Shown here in pieces: positions 48,420-60,900 of a stretch of DNA of 64,000 nt (within the stretch, counting starts at the first letter, position 1; every line of letters begins with the position of its first letter). The DNA is from Macrolepiota albuminosa (Eukaryota > Basidiomycota > Agaricomycetes > Agaricales > Agaricaceae). Location of the stretch: positions 1,183,419 through 1,247,418 of the forward strand of contig JAMWFC010000037.1 of the NCBI GenBank assembly GCA_027475525.1. Reading direction: 5' to 3'. A model generated the notes under the pieces. That model ran no database searches and was not told where the DNA came from. It worked only from the letters and a program-made list of their open reading frames with translations. The position numbers and the translations under genes are program-made.

Positions 48420-50564
48420 TTACGACAGGGGCCTCCTCCCAACCTCATCTTCCTCCTCCGTCTCTCCCACGGTCGTCGTCGCTGCTGCTTCCGCTTCGAC
48501 CATCGCCGCTTCAACCATCTCCGCTGTTGCCACTGCTCCTCTTCCCGTCATTGCTGCCATCACTGTGGCTTCACCCGCCTCCGCTGTTGTCATTTCTTCT
48601 TCTAAAGTCGATACCAACATTGCGACTATTTCATTCCGTGTTGGCATGGGCTGGCCAGCGTCCGCTGCCACTTCCATCCAAGTTCCCGGTGTCACTGCAT
48701 TCCTGCGTCGGTGCGCTGCTAACAGACCTCCCAACTGATCGATTCCTTGCGTAATCTCTGGTGGGATCTGCTGGGGCAGCCCTTGCTGGATGAGGGCGAA
48801 CGCCGAGGAACTACCGTCCAATAACAGTCGGTACTCGCGCACCATTCCTGGGTGTGAAGATGTATCAGGTATCAGGTATATGGTATGGGACATAGGGTCA
48901 CTTACGCATAACATCTTCATGGGACGACGCCAACGCGTTCAACAGCCAGTTCCTCCTCCTTAAAATCCGTGGCTGTGCCGCCTCCACTCGCCGTATCGCC
49001 TGTTGTACCTCCTCTATCTCCGACGCCCCGGGTGCCGCGTTGTCCAACCCTCGATTCTCGATATTCTCTACTCGCGCTCGCAACCCAGCCAACTCGTCTT
49101 CGATAGCCACGCGTGCCACTAAAGCGGCATCCCTGTCTCCAAATGCTCTGTCCCTGTCACGAATAGCCGCATTCCTCTCTTCCCGCATGGCCTCCCGAGC
49201 GCGTCGTTCCCGCTGAAGATCCTCTCGCGTGTGGTGCAGCTGTAATGTTACCCGGTACCCATTTGCCATGGCCTCTTGCAACTGCTGGCGCGTTTCCTCA
49301 TCAATAGACGATTGGGCAGGTATCGGGGGGATTTCACGGATATCCGACATGTCCAAGCTTGGGGACCTCCGTGCACGCTTGTACCCTATTATCTCCACCG
49401 ACTCGGTCAAAGCTCGGCGCTTCCCTTTGTCCTGTTGCGGAGACGACGCTTCCACCCTTCCTCCTTGCGACGAACCCTCAGTCTGCGCCTCAACCGACCC
49501 CACATCCTTCGATGAACCCTCAAGCCGCGATCCACTTGACTCCTCGCCCTTTGACCTGGGCACATTACCCACACTCGATGACTTTGTATTTGCGTATCCG
49601 CGCGTGCGATTAAATAATATTGAACCCGAATTCCTTGCCTCCCCAAAGTACGGCTCCGGCGATGCTCTGCGCTTTCCTTTATCATGCCGAGCCGTCAGCG
49701 CTTCCTCCGTCAATGCAGGTGAAGCTCTGCGCTTCCCCTTATCCTGCTGTGTAGTCGACGCCTTCGCCTTCCTTCCTCTCGATGAACTCCCAGCCTGTGC
49801 CCCACCCGACTCCTCGGCCCTTGATCTGGATGCACTAGCCAACTGGCTCAGCACCCAGGTCATGTCCCACCCCTGTTCTTTGCTCATGCAAGATGCCTTC
49901 CATGCCTGAGCCACGGAGCATCGCTCGTGCCAGGCTCGACAGGAAACACACACGGAATTATCCCTGCGAGATTTTGCCACTGGTGCCTCGAATTCGCATG
50001 GTTCACCTCGACGTGAGCATAACGAGCACTGGTGATGGTTAGGACGCGCGACCGGGCCAGGAGAACACTCACAGGACCCTTGTTCTGACACCACTTGAGG
50101 GTGGGAGGGCCACGGTGCCGGTTTTGGGCCGCGGCAAATTGCTCCGGTGTCACATCGGCTTGAGGGATCCGCTTCGTTGCCGGGACTCGCCGTACCTGAC
50201 TGGGCCCGAGAACAGGCTGTTCAGTACGCGTCGACGAGCTCGCAGCAGGTGCTGATTGGACTGAGCTGCTCGGACCGGCTGTCTGCGTGCTCCTCTCTGG
50301 TGCCAATGGGTCGGATGTCAGTGTTGATGAACTTGATTCCATAGACCGGCCTGCCATCTCTGGGGGGGAGGAGGGCGTGCCTGGTGAGTATGCAGACATG
50401 CCGGAAAACTACTTACGCTGCTGGAAAAGGGCTGCTATCCGCTGCTCGTCTAGACGGCGCTCGTATATTTCTCGGCGCTCCTCGTAGCGTAGCCATGAAG
50501 CAGTTGAGTTATCACCAGGCGGGGGTGGCGTAGGCGAACGGTTAGGGGTAGAGTGGCGCGACAT
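48420..50564 (-). CDS. Zn2Cys6-like cysteine-cluster and coiled-coil protein, free-standing homologue of the gypsy antisense gene
   Basis: Four exons (50564-50417, 50380-50073, 50028-48906 and 48847-48420) total 2,007 nt, or 668 residues plus stop, with all phases consistent. The N-terminus is Pro-rich then charged (WLRYEERREIYERR). A cysteine cluster CX2CX6CX15CX2CX6C starts at CSLCSRRGEPC and ends SVCVSCRAWHERC. It resembles the fungal Zn(II)2Cys6 DNA-binding module except for a long 15-residue middle linker. Next come KGKRRAS-type basic/Ser repeats, a coiled coil (QREREA-like, REERNAAIRDRDRAFGD), and a conserved C-terminal block REYRLLLDG ... AAHRRRNAVTPGTW. It is homologous to the minus-strand gene at 62695-64000. 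A transcriptional or chromatin role is inference; no 77-bp duplication falls in it. Confidence 0.75.
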
Positions 50565-51011
50565 AGTCAAAGAAGGATGGATGGTCGAAATGTTTTTCTT
50601 ATCTACCCTTTCGTTATGATGGCATCAAGATTCTACTTCTATTACCGCTATGAATGCATAGCCACCGCCACATTGCTTAGATGAATAAATAAAAATAAAC
50701 CCCGAGTTTGTACGTAAGTAACGATAAGAGCGTTGTGTCCGTACAGATAGTTTTGAATCCTCTGCAAAGTTCATGTATTTTTAACTAAACTTTTCAAGTG
50801 CGTTTTCGTCATTTACTGTTTCATGTGTTGTGAATGTCATATGCAACGCTTATACAATATAAAGGTCGTAAAAATTGAACGTAAAGGATGGATGGGAATG
50901 TCATTACTCACTTAGACTCCTTGCCGGTTGCGTAAGACCTACGCAGTGTGTCGTTCCAAAGCCTCAAATGGTACAATATATCACCGATCACATACAGGGT
51001 CGATCCTAAGA

Positions 51012-51132
51012 TGCTCGGCATTCAGCAGATCCCCATGGAATGTGATCGCCGAATACACTGCCGATCATCGGGTGCTCGGCATCAGCGGATCCGCATGGAA
51101 CGTGATCGCCGAATAGACCGCCGATTATCGGC
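51012..51132. repeat. 61-bp imperfect tandem duplication
   Basis: TGCTCGGCATTCAGCAGATC at 51012 recurs at 51073 as TGCTCGGCATCAGCGGATC, and the copies differ by several substitutions and one indel. The divergence and the period separate it from the artefactual 77-bp class. Each copy contains CCGAT and ATCGG words able to pair. Confidence 0.75.
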
Positions 51133-51758
51133 AAGCGTGACTTTGGCTTCACTATCCTCAACGACAAGACACGGCCGCCTTGACCCATATTTTGGGTACA
51201 GGTGCCCTGGGGTCAACGCAGGTAATATATAATACATCCAATGCCGATTTTGATACTGATTATGATTGGTTAGAGCATAACTATATTTTGACTGAATGAG
51301 GGGGAGGGGATGGGGGGGTAGGGGGGGGGATACTGATTATGATTGGTTAGAGCATAACTATATTTTGACTGAATGAGGGGGAGGGGATGGGGGGGTAGGG
51401 GGGGGGAGAGGAGAGGAGAGAGAGAGAGATAGAGGGTAATACAAATATCCAGTGATTCATAATATTGGATTATAATACCATTGTTCATTTACCGACGCAT
51501 TTTAAGTCAGCTCTGTGGCTTGCCGGCTACATAAAATCGAAAGGGCATCTTAGGGTTTGTATGTATCATCACACCTGTGTGTGATATCATTTCTTCGTGA
51601 GTATGTTATTGCTGTCTGAAACCAGTACATTGTTTTGGTCCCAGGTATGCAGCCACCCGGGTGAAGAGGCGCATAGGACGTCGGCCTCCTCCGAAGTATT
51701 CACTCGTTCGTAAATAAATAAATAAATAAATGAATAAATATATGATCTATTTGTCGTT

Positions 51759-52349
51759 GTGGCTGTGTACCATTCGAATATGCGGCCGTTGCATAGCCAC
51801 TATAATCATGAACATACATTTTATATTATATATTTAATTATTTGTTGTCAATATAGTAATAGCGTGTAATTTCATGCATATAGTGGCTGTGTATCAATCG
51901 TATATTCGACTGATATACAGCCACCAGGGGTTGGGTCCAACGCTCGCTTGCTGGCTTAGTCGCATCCTAACAGGCCCTTTCTATCATAATAGCCTTATCC
52001 TTCAAACTCTTCCTTTATGTAAATAGTGGATTTCGCTCGCGGTGGTGGCAAGCTTGCTTCAGTGGGTTTTTGATGCTACCCCAATTGCACCCTTTTAGTT
52101 ATGCCTATACTGCTCAGCTGTGGCTACCGCTTGCTTCAGTGGGTTTTTGATGCTACCCCAATTGCACCCTTTTAGTTATGCCTATACTGCTCAGCTGTGG
52201 CTACCGAGGTGTTTCCTACCTGATATGTCCTTAGCTACCATGTAGCGGAAGTAGATAGCATTGTAAACGTACGGCTATATTTAATTATTTATCCCAATCG
52301 TGTTATTGTGGCTGTGCATTGTTCGAATATACTATTGCTGTACAGCCAC
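51759..52349. repeat. three dispersed 42-bp imperfect palindromes
   Basis: At 51759-51800, 51883-51924 and 52308-52349 lie sequences of exactly 42 bp with arms GTGGCTGTG... and ...AGCCAC around a core containing TTCGA. The second has 13 of 14 arm positions complementary, the third 10 of 11, the first 8 of 9. The cores differ between copies. They could be binding sites or tiny foldback elements. Confidence 0.7.
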
Positions 52350-52749
52350 GAGTTCTGTGCTTGCTACATGTATTCCGTATTATTACATTTTTTTGAGTGC
52401 GAAACAATCTAATTGAATCTAACACGTGTAATATTGCTTTTACCTTCACGTATCGTTTGAGGTGATATAACTATTTATCCGTCGATGTCGTATTTAATCT
52501 TTCTTGGTCCGCGGTCTATAAAGGTATCGTACCTAGATAATTCATTGATCAAGCATTCAGGGAGAAAAAATAATAATAATTATAATAATAATAATAATAA
52601 CATATAATTCCCTTTGGTAGGTATTGCCAAACCGTTCGTCCATACGGTCGATTATATAATTGATGTATTATTTTGATGCGATGACACTTATTACGACATG
52701 TTGTTTTGATGATGATACTTATTTATTACTGTATTAACTGGGAAAAATA

Positions 52750-52801
52750 CAAAAAAAAAAAAAAAAAAAAAAACAAAAAAAAAAAAAAAAAAAAAAAAAA
52801 A
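52750..52801. repeat. poly-A tract
   Basis: About 50 bases of A interrupted by a C. On the plus strand it could be a retroposon tail, but no element body was recognised next to it, and its length is unreliable in short-read assemblies. Confidence 0.8.
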
Positions 52802-53046
52802 ACGACACAACATGATGTGGGCGGTAGTACGTGGTATGTTAGCGCTATGGACGGTGGTATATGCGGTGCTCGGTACTGGGGTTAATATAGAAAGGCAATG
52901 AGGGAACGGCGAGGAGAGCTTGCGGAACAATTCAGCAGGGACGACCGATTGACCAGATGTGAGAAATAGGATAACTCGGTGAAAATATAACGGACCGCGT
53001 TGGGTAAAAATGTCTCAAGAGGTAGTATCAAAGCCATCGTAAGATA

Positions 53047-54062
53047 TCAGTCGTCAATGTTCATGTAATTCAACATTTGTTGCTCGAAATTGCCGGTACT
53101 GACCGCCTTGCCGGCCCTCTGTTGGGGTTCTCCGTCATCTTCATACGTCTGGAGCTTCCTTTTCACCGGCTCGTAGTCTTTGCATTTGAGCGGTTGCCCC
53201 TTCCTCTTCTTGGTAATTGTCAGAGTGAGAAGAATGCATTTATTGTTTATATGGCCGCTCACTAGTGCAAATGTTTCGTCCAGCAGCGTTATCGATCTCA
53301 AAACTGTTAACATCTTGTACTTCCCTCCCCTCAATGGAACGACTGCAAAGGATACCTGCGCCGCAACTATATCGCCGATTCGGAAGGACTGCGGTTTGAT
53401 CCTCTTGAACCTTTGATTTGTGTGAGCATCTATGTTTTATGGTTGTTGTCCGTGTATTCTTATGTTTTATCCCCTTCCAATGTTATCCTTGCTTGCGCAT
53501 ACTCGACGACATTGTCTGATGTTCTCTTGAAACCCCCTCGTGCAATTTTTTCGAGCAATCCGTTGGGGTCAGTATCCTTTTCGAACGGAATGTGAACTTC
53601 TCGTTTGTCCGAGTCCTTTGCGGGTGTAAACACCCTATTGTTTGCGTACAATATCTTGTTTCCTTCGTCTGACATTTCTTCCGACCATTCTTCCAGTTCG
53701 CCCTCTTTGAACTCCCGGTCAAATGCTTTGTATACTGTTTTCGCCGCAGCCATGGCGTCGTCGAACTGCTGCGTGCCAAGCCCGTCCAGTTTTATTGACT
53801 GTTTGAGGTATTTACACTTCTGATTGAATTCACTACATCCCTATCAGCCATCTTCAATATGTGTAGCATCATTGAACGCTCACTTTATAGATCCTCCTAT
53901 CTTAAATGGGGGCAGATCTATGTCTGCTATTGCACCATACACCGTGAATGTTGCTTCCTCGTTCATCACCTTGCCGTCCTCATCTGCTAGCAGTAGTCTC
54001 CATATTTTTGGGCTCTCGTATTGCCGGACTATTACCGTATTTTTCCATTCCGGAATCTTCAC
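53047..54062 (-). CDS. unassigned protein of an expanded basidiomycete family, 5'-truncated
   Basis: Three exons are readable on the minus strand. The first starts KIPEWKNTVIVRQYESPKIW and includes EATFTVYGAIADIDLPPFK. The second has NQKCKYLKQSIKLDGLGTQQ and PFEKDTDPNGLLEKIARGG. The third, reached by a GTATGC donor, has IKPQSFRIGDIVAAQVSFAV, VPLRGGKYKMLTVLRSITLLD and a basic tail ending MLNYMNIDD. I recall the pattern GDIV-AQVS-V-P--GGK-KML--LR-I-LLD from many mushroom-fungus hypothetical proteins, but know no function. The first frame has no ATG and meets TAA just upstream, only about 40 bp from the LTR at 54102. The true 5' exon was therefore probably displaced by the retrotransposon, leaving a 5'-truncated gene. 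Confidence 0.6.
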
Positions 54063-54101
54063 GATCCATTAAATCTATGTGTGGACACCATACATATATA
54101 T

Positions 54102-54919
54102 TGTCACGACCCCTCCCCTCCGGGCCCACCCCGGGACACCCCCGGAACACCATCCGGGACCCTCCCTACGACCCCACAGGACACGCCCCGCCATCACGAC
54201 CGCCGACACCGCCATCACGCGCATCAAGGACCGCCATCAGCCGCCACCAGCCCCGATCAACGACCGGATCATGCGGCCCATTCCCGGCTATCACGCATCA
54301 TAGCTCCCTCCGCGCCAATTGATCGCGCGCCCCACACGCGCGATCCCGGTATACAGCCCCTGCCGCTACTCAATAACCCCCGGAGCCCATCCCAGACACC
54401 CCGGAACCCCGAGACCGGGTCCCGTAGTACTTATAGCGTAGTTCCTCGTTGTATTCGCTAGTCTTGATATTACCTACTTTGCATAACTGTTACTTGGATA
54501 TTGCGTGCCCTCTGCTTGACTGGCACGCCTCGTTTGGTACGCTTCGACTGGCACGCCTTAGTATTCGCGTGCTATAAGTTTGGTACGCACTTCGCGACTC
54601 TTAAGTTACTAACTTGGTCTCGTCTTAGAACCTCCGGTTCACGACTCGACCCCCTCTAACTCTCAGCTACTCTCATCCAAAACCCCCGGACTCTAGTCCC
54701 CTCTCCCGGGATTACCCCTGTCCTTGTCTTGAACCCCGGAGTCCTAGCCCCGGAGTTCCAGACACCCGAGTATTCCCCTCTCCCGGGATTACCCCTGTCC
54801 TTGTCTTGAACCCCGGAGTCCTAGCCCCGGAGTTCCAGACACCCGAGTATCTGTAGATCAAGTCCGCATCGTAAGGGCGTCGCTTTCCCGGAAAGCCCCC
54901 GATTCAGCGGAACCTGACA
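54102..54919 (+). mobile_element. 5' LTR of the chromovirus
   Basis: Starts TGTCACGACCCC and ends AACCTGACA, giving TGTCA/TGACA terminal inverted repeats, and matches 6-757 in reverse. A 77-bp duplication (54701/54778) inflates it from about 741 to 818 bp. Just after it, ATCAAGA (54923) and TCTTGAT (54948) can pair. No obvious tRNA primer-binding site (TGG-type start) follows the LTR, so self-priming is possible. Confidence 0.85.
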
Positions 54920-54952
54920 TAATATCAAGACTCTCTCCTTACACCGTTCTTG

Positions 54953-57900
54953 ATGGCTACGTATACTCACACTTACTACCCCACTGGGTACCAGACCGAC
55001 CCTTACGGACGCCCGGTACCCCGTTCTTGATGGCTACGTATACTCACACTTACTACCCCACTGGGTACCAGACCGACCCTTACGGACGCCCGGTACCTGA
55101 CCACTACTCCGCGCAGACCCCCCGCCCCGTCTACCCACCTCTCCCGTACGAACCTCCATACCTCCACTGCCACTGGGCCCCCGACCCGTCCCTCTACGAC
55201 CTGGGGCCCTCAGCCAGCTGGGCCCCTCCGCCCAATTTAGCCATGGCGCGACCCGTGGAGGTCCCCTCGTACCGGAGCATCCCCGGGGGCCTGCCGGAGA
55301 CCCCACCTGTACCCAGTGGACCTCGCCCGATTCCCCCCAGCGAGGGCCCCTTTGCACCCACCCCCTACTACGGTTACCAGCGCCCCGTCCCCCAACCCCG
55401 AGAACCCCGAGGACCCCCCTACCCCGACTATCCCCCCCGTCATTACCCGGCCGCCGCTCCACCCGCTCGAACCCCTCCCTCGCCAATGGGACGACGACGC
55501 CTCGAGGAGTACGAACGGCAACGGGACGAGGTACTCCGCTCCCTCAGGATCTCACCAGAGGACTTCGCGCAACGGACCAGGACGCTGCTCGTGGAATTCG
55601 GACACGACGACTTCGAAGGCACTCCGGAGGAATGGGCTCACTGCCTGGTCGAATTCGGGGATCGCCTCACACGAGGAGAGCTCCCGGAGCAAACCATGGT
55701 AAAGTATAGGCGCAACACGGTCCTCCGGGAAGAATTACAGCAACTACTCGACGAAGTCCACGCGTCCCCCTCCCCTCGGCCCATCAACGACCCCGCGGAC
55801 CCAGGTCGCTCGATTCACATTCGACGGGAACCCCCGGAACTGGCCCCAGCAGTCCCGGCAGCCCCCACGGTCCCCACTCCGGAGCAACGACAACGGGAAG
55901 AACGGCAGAACGCCTCAGCCATATTACGGTCCCTCAACCCGGCTGGAGGCCTCTTCGATCAACCCGCGGCCCGCACGGTAGGCTTGTCAACTCGCCGCAG
56001 GGCTAACTCCGTCCCTAGTACCTTCGAGACCTGGGGACAGCCCCAAAGACCCCTGGAACCCCTCCCGCGAACAGACAACGCCCGACCCCCGGCCCCGGCG
56101 AACCCCGGCAGACCCCGCGCGGACACCCCTAGCACGGACGACACGCTGTGCTACATCGACGAGCTTACGCGTGGCAACAACGAACCACGTCCCGCGCCCG
56201 CGCCCGTCCCGGTACCGCCCCCTACGTCAGCCCCGGTCCCTCCGGAACGCAACTTCCGCCGCGATCCGCCACCCCACTTCCCGTCCCGGTACCGCCCCCT
56301 ACGTCAGCCCCGGTCCCTCCGGAATGCAACTTCCGCCGCGATCCGCCACCCCACTTCGACCTACGAAACCCCCCGCGACCCCCGGTACAAGCACGACCCT
56401 CCCGGATTGAACGTCCCCCGCGCAACCCGGCACCCAACCCAGCACCTAACCCCCTTCCGCCCGACCCGACACCGCCGAACCCTCCCCGACCGCCTCCGCC
56501 ACCCCCAGCTGAACCTCGAGGACGACCCCCAGGCCCTCCACCTCCGCCACTCCCTGCGTGGAGACCCGGGCCCCCCCACCCCCAGCTGAACCTCGAGGAC
56601 GACCCCCAGGCCCTCCACCTCCGCCACTCCCTGCGTGGAGACCCGGGCCCCCTCCGGCAGGAACGAACCCCCTTGGGACAACGGACCTCCCGGGCGTGGA
56701 CCCCCAGGTGAGCCACCCGGAGGAGGACCTCCCGGCGGGTGGGGCCCCGCCCTTGGTGCTTTTCCTCCTCAAGGAGGGGGGGGTAATCACTATTACTACT
56801 ATTACAACGCTGGCCCCCCTCCCCGCAACGCTGCCGGACCGGACGACGCTCGAGACGCCCTCGCCCGCGAAGGACGACTGGACATCCAAAAGCCCGACGC
56901 TTTCACGGGCCGGGACCCCCGAAAATGGCGTACCTTCCTCACTCAGTGTCTCAATACGTTCCAGGCAAAGCCGCTCACGTTTCAGGTTGACAGCTCCCGG
57001 GTGGCCTTTGCCGCATCATACCTCCAGGGGATCGCCTTCGATCACTACACGGCCCTCATTCAGTTCGACCCCAACAATCCGGCACTCGCTCGCTGGCAGG
57101 CCTTCGTCGACGAGTTCTCCAGGAAGTTCGGAATCTACGACACCGTGGCCGAGGCCGAGGACAACCTCTTCAATCTCCGGATGCGCACGAGTTCTCCAGG
57201 AAGTTCGGAATCTACGACACCGTGGCCGAGGCCGAGGACAACCTCTTCAATCTCCGGATGCGCTCTGAAGAACGTTTCACAACCTTCATCGTACGTTTTG
57301 AAAAGGAAGCTTACAAGACAGGTTGGAATTACAGCGCCCTCCGGTACGCCCTCCGCCGCGCCCTCCCACAACGTATCAAGGACGTCCTCCGACTCGCCCC
57401 GAAACAACCCTCCTACGACGGATACAAGGCCCTCGTCATGCAGATCGACCAACGCTACTGGGAAGACCGCAGCGAGTACTCGAATTCCCGACCCCCCTGG
57501 AACCCTAGAGGAGGACCCCCTTGGCCCTCCGGCGAAGCTCCCAACCCCCAAGGTCGAAACCCCGGTCCCCCCGCGTTCCCCGGCGGCCGACCCCCGGTGA
57601 GTCGCGGCCCGCCCAATGCTAACCCCAGCAGCGGCGCCCGCCCCCAGGCCCAACTCAACGCCGCCGTGGCCGCCCACGACCCGGGCGACGTGCCAACCCC
57701 CGAGGAACCCCCGGAAGACCCCGAAGACTTCGACTTCGACGACGAGCGGGACAAGGAAGCCCTCCGAGCCAACCGGCTTCAACAGAAGGGACGACCCTGG
57801 ATTGAAGTCCCGACGGATGTGCAGGAACGACGGAGAAGGGAGGGTGTCTGCATACTCTGTGGTGAGAAAGATCATTTCATCTCCGAGTGCCCCAAACGAC

Positions 57901-57980
57901 AGGTCATGGGACGTGCCACCTGGACCTTCGAAGGGGAGGACGCCACCTACGAGTATTCGGAAAACGACCCGGCGATTTAG
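54953..57980 (+). CDS. Gag of the chromovirus (frame-broken by duplications)
   Basis: The start ATG (MATYTHTYYPTGYQTD) occurs twice, at 54953 and 55030, because of a 77-bp duplication. The N-terminal half is Pro/Arg-rich and disordered. The capsid-like part includes GRDPRKWRTFLTQCLNTFQ, SYLQGIAFDHYTALIQ, FVDEFSRKFGIYD and RSEERFTTFIVRFEKEAY. It ends with a CX2CX4HX4C zinc knuckle ([14 protein letters not shown]) and a stop at 57978-57980. Duplications at 56208, 56501 and 57111 each shift the frame. One further slip in a poly-C/poly-G region near 56645 is needed to link the two halves. Gag would package element RNA into cytoplasmic particles. Confidence 0.8.
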
Positions 57981-60900
57981 ACCCGGAAGACGCCCTAAAT
58001 CGCGGAATCGACCCCGACGTCTTCTCCGCCCCGGTCTCACATCTTCGCTCTACGACACTCATACAGGACACCCTCACGGCTTATCTACCCTCCCACTCTT
58101 CGCACTCCCTCCTCCTCAAAACCCGCCTCACCTCCTCCGGAACTCCCCTCAACACCCTCGTCGACAGCGGCGCCACCGACAACTTCATCGACGAAGCATG
58201 GTCTACCCTCGCCCCGGAACCCGCCCAGCGACTCCCGGTCCCGGTACGGCTCTGCCTCTTCGACGGCGACGCCTCTACGGCGGGGGACATCACTCATTTC
58301 GTGCGTATGCCCGTTACCTTCGCCAACGGACAGACTCACAACCTCCGGATGTTGATAACAAAACTCCACCCTTCCGCACCCCTGGTCTTAGGACTCCCGT
58401 GGCTCCGGGACACTAACCCCCGCATCGATTGGCGACACCTCACCCTTCGCCTAACCCGGGACCCGACCCCCGACGACCAGCAGCTCCCCTTCGACATCCC
58501 CCACTCCCCCAACCCTGCCCCGAAGGACGGGCCTCCACCACCCCCGGGACTCCAGTCCCGTTCATCCCGATCCTTCGTCATCAATGCCAGGCTGGACGGC
58601 GCCCCAGGACCAATCTCGGCCCTCATCGACAGCGGAGCCACCGGAGTATTCATCAGCGACGCTCTCGACCTCCCCCACGACTCCCTCGACCAGCCCCTCC
58701 GCCTGCAACGCCTCGACGGCACCCCCTCCTCCTCCGGCCCCATCCGAAGGTCTCACTCGGAACGCGTGACCCTGGACAACAGCTACGAGTTCACTTCCGA
58801 CTTCCTGGTCACGCGACTTCACGAATCGACCCCGATGGTGCTGGGACTACCCTGGCTGCGCGACACAAACCCCGATATCGATTGGAGGACGCTCACCATG
58901 ACCTTCCCGGGACCCGAAGACCACCCCTCGGCCGTCGTGCACCTCCGGGCCCTAGGAGACGACCCGGCGCCCGACACCCCCGGGACGACTGCCGCGCCCC
59001 CCACGCATGCACCGCCCACGCCCGTCCGAGACCGCAAGGCCCCCGATCGACCCCCAAACATTCCTCGGAACAAGTACAAAGGGCTGAGCTACCCCTGCCG
59101 GTCTCAGACACGCACCACACCTGCTCCGGCCGACGTCTCTGCGACCCCGATCGACCCGAGCGCACTCGACATTAGGATCATTGGGGCCACCCCCTTCGCC
59201 CGCCTCATGAGGGATGGAGTTCCCACGTTTCAGCTACACACCTCGCCCTCTCTCCCGGAAGAACACCTACGAGGGGACGCTATTCCCCCGGAACAAAAAA
59301 CCGAGGAGCAAATCCTCCGAGAAGTAGTTCCCCCGGAGTATCACGAGTTCGCTGACGTATTCTCCGAAGGAGACGCCAAGGAGATCCCCCCTCATCGCCC
59401 CTATGATCACACCATCGACCTCGAGGAAGGAGCCACCCCCCCTTTCGGCAAGGTCTACAACATGTCGGAGGTCGAACTCCGGGCCCTCAAGGACTACCTC
59501 GACGAAATGCTCGGTAAGGGATTCATCCGACCCTCCGCCTCCGCCGCCGGAGCCCCGGTTCTATTCGCCAAGAAGAAGGACGGCTCGCTCCGACTCTGTG
59601 TCGACTACCGGGGACTCAATAAGATCACCAAGAAGAACCGCTACCCGCTCCCGCTCATTGGCGATCTGGTCGATCGTCTCCGCAGTGCCAAGGTTTATAC
59701 AAAGATCGACCTCCGCTCCGGTTACAACAACGTCCGCATCGCCCCGGGACATGAGTGGAAAACCGCGTTCCGCACGCGGTATGGTCTGTTTGAGTACCTT
59801 GTAATGCCTTTCGGAATGACTAACTCCCCCGCCACGTTCCAATACTTCATGAACGACATCTTCCACGACATGAGCGACGTCTTCGTGATAGTCTACCTGG
59901 ACGACATACTCATCTACTCCGACTCGCCGGAGGATCACCAGAAGCACGTCCGGCAAGTCCTCGAACGCCTCCGGGAGCACAACCTCCACGCCAAGCCCGA
60001 GAAGTGTTCGTTCCATACGGAAGAGGTTGAGTATCTTGGCGTCATAGTATCCCCGAATGGCGTTCGCATGGACCCCCACAAGGTCGAGGCCATCGTCAAC
60101 TGGCCGCAGCCCCGGAACGTCAAGGAAGTACAGTCCTTCCTGGGTTTCGCTAACTTCTACCGGAGGTTTATAGATAACTACTCCGGGATCACGAAACCCC
60201 TCAACCGGCTCACGCGCAAGGACATCGCCTGGAACTGGGACAGTAAGTGCCAGAGCGTCTTTAACTTGCTCAAGGAGGCTTTCACAGTCGCCCCGGTACT
60301 CCGGCACTACGACCCGGCCCTCCCAATCATCCTGGAATGTGACGCGTCCGACTACGCCATCGCCGGGATCCTCTCACAGATGGAGCCTGACGGTGGGGAG
60401 CCCCGGCCAGTCGCTTTCTACACCCGGTCCATGATCGACGCCAAGCTCAACTACGACATTTACGACAAGGAACTCCTCGCCATCGTCGAAGCCTTCAAGC
60501 AATGGCGGGCCTACCTCGAGGGAGCCCGGCACCGGATCCAGGTCTATTCGGATCATAATAACCTGCAGTACTTCACCACGACCAAGCAACTCAGTCGACG
60601 GCAGGCCCGATGGTCCGAGATCCTCTCGGAGTACGACTTCACGATCCAATACCGCCTGGGACGACTTGGCGCCAAGCCCGACGCCCTCACCCGCCGTCCG
60701 GACGTCTACCCCAAGAAGTCGTTCGAGGCGGAACGTAATGCGTTCAATCATCGCGTGGTGATCCCTCCCGAACATTTGAATGCCTTACTGATCTTAAACG
60801 AGGAAGGGACCCTGAGTCAGATTCGCCGCGCCCCCCGAGACAAGTACTTCACCGATCACGACCCCCGCAACCCCCCTGATGAGGGACCCTGAGTCAGATT

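Larger units (their letters stand above)
50600..53040. other. intergenic region with palindromes, simple repeats and no gene
   Basis: No coding pattern was seen. The stretch holds a 61-bp tandem duplication (51012-51132), G-rich and AG-rich low-complexity sequence (51300-51435, including the 77-bp duplication 51252/51329), TAAA/TAA microsatellites near 51720 and 52570, three 42-bp palindromes (51759-52349), the 77-bp duplication 52052/52129, and a long poly-A. Confidence 0.55.

Noticed and set aside
52691..52930. Phe-rich open frame on the minus strand
   Set aside because: It is the translation of the poly-A/poly-T tract.
57616..58416. Arg/Pro-rich open frames overlapping gag-pol in other frames and on the minus strand
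   Set aside because: They are shadow frames in GC-rich coding DNA; the conserved zinc-knuckle and protease motifs lie in the annotated frames.
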